A DNA stretch of 64,000 bases from Neoroseomonas oryzicola (GTDB taxonomy: Bacteria > Pseudomonadota > Alphaproteobacteria > Acetobacterales > Acetobacteraceae), in contig NZ_JAAVUP010000005.1 of the NCBI RefSeq assembly GCF_012163135.1, positions 111,225-175,224 on the forward strand, written 5' to 3'. This document shows positions 63,999 through 64,000 of the stretch, in pieces. Both the position numbers and the translations under genes were made by a program. The notes below the pieces were generated by a model. The model saw only the letters and a list, made by a program, of their open reading frames with translations, was not told the DNA's origin and did not search any database. Each line of letters starts with the position of its first letter. Within the stretch, counting starts at the first letter, position 1.

Positions 63999-64000
63999 GC

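Overview
The window is high-GC bacterial DNA that looks alphaproteobacterial, most likely from an Acetobacteraceae (Roseomonas-like) chromosome. The signs are a C4-pathway 5-aminolevulinate synthase at the right edge, a class I PHA synthase, a type 2 ArgC, a GcrA-like Cys/His motif, many periplasmic-binding-protein transporters including a Bug/TctC receptor, and tightly packed genes with ATGA/GTGA overlaps. The taxonomic call is inference from gene content. I saw no rRNA, CRISPR array or insertion sequence.

Layout. 1-2.5 kb: end of queA, then tgt and queF (queuosine pathway), then a secreted SH3 protein. 2.5-8.6 kb (- strand): a complete peptide-type ABC importer (two permeases, two ATPases, one receptor). 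8.8-12.8 kb: a TRAP transporter (DctM, DctQ, DctP) interrupted by an enolase-superfamily enzyme on the opposite strand. 13.0-14.3 kb: a uracil/xanthine permease. 14.3-21.4 kb (- strand): a type VI secretion payload cluster (VgrG, DUF2169 plus pentapeptide repeats, a second pentapeptide protein, DUF3540, a PAAR-like DUF4150 protein) with no core T6SS genes in view.

21.8-34.1 kb: a 12.3-kb integrative element inserted at the 3' end of tRNA-Glu(TTC). It is bounded by an 18-bp direct repeat (21794-21811 and 34124-34141), and each end carries a paired TGTGGGGGA repeat with a 12-bp period. Its left two thirds (+ strand) encode a tyrosine integrase, an AlpA-like regulator, several unknown proteins, a phage internal-virion-like protein, a small GcrA-motif protein, a prim-pol primase, an SF3/D5 helicase, a repeat cluster that could be an origin, and a terminase-small-subunit-like protein. 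Its right third (- strand) carries short accessory genes: a ribbon-helix-helix protein, small membrane peptides, a DUF1488 pair and a HEPN-motif protein; a ParB-like remnant on the + strand lies between the two arms. Integrase + AlpA + primase/helicase + TerS, with no capsid or tail genes, is the layout of phage satellites (PICI/P4-like). This is the most interesting part of the window.

34.2-49.9 kb is housekeeping: recJ and glpX, homoserine dehydrogenase and an AlaC-type aminotransferase, phaC, three tandem paralogous lipoproteins behind a ketopantoate-reductase-like gene and an acyl-CoA ligase, a gamma-carbonic-anhydrase-like protein, argC, rpsI and rplM. 50-64 kb is a mostly + strand catabolic/transport stretch (Bug receptor, VOC protein, IlvD/Edd dehydratase, NAD(P)-binding protein, M20 amidohydrolase, cupin, peptide-type receptor, quinone oxidoreductase, D-aminoacylase-like amidohydrolase, alpha/beta hydrolase, GMC oxidoreductase), ending in hemA cut by the window edge.
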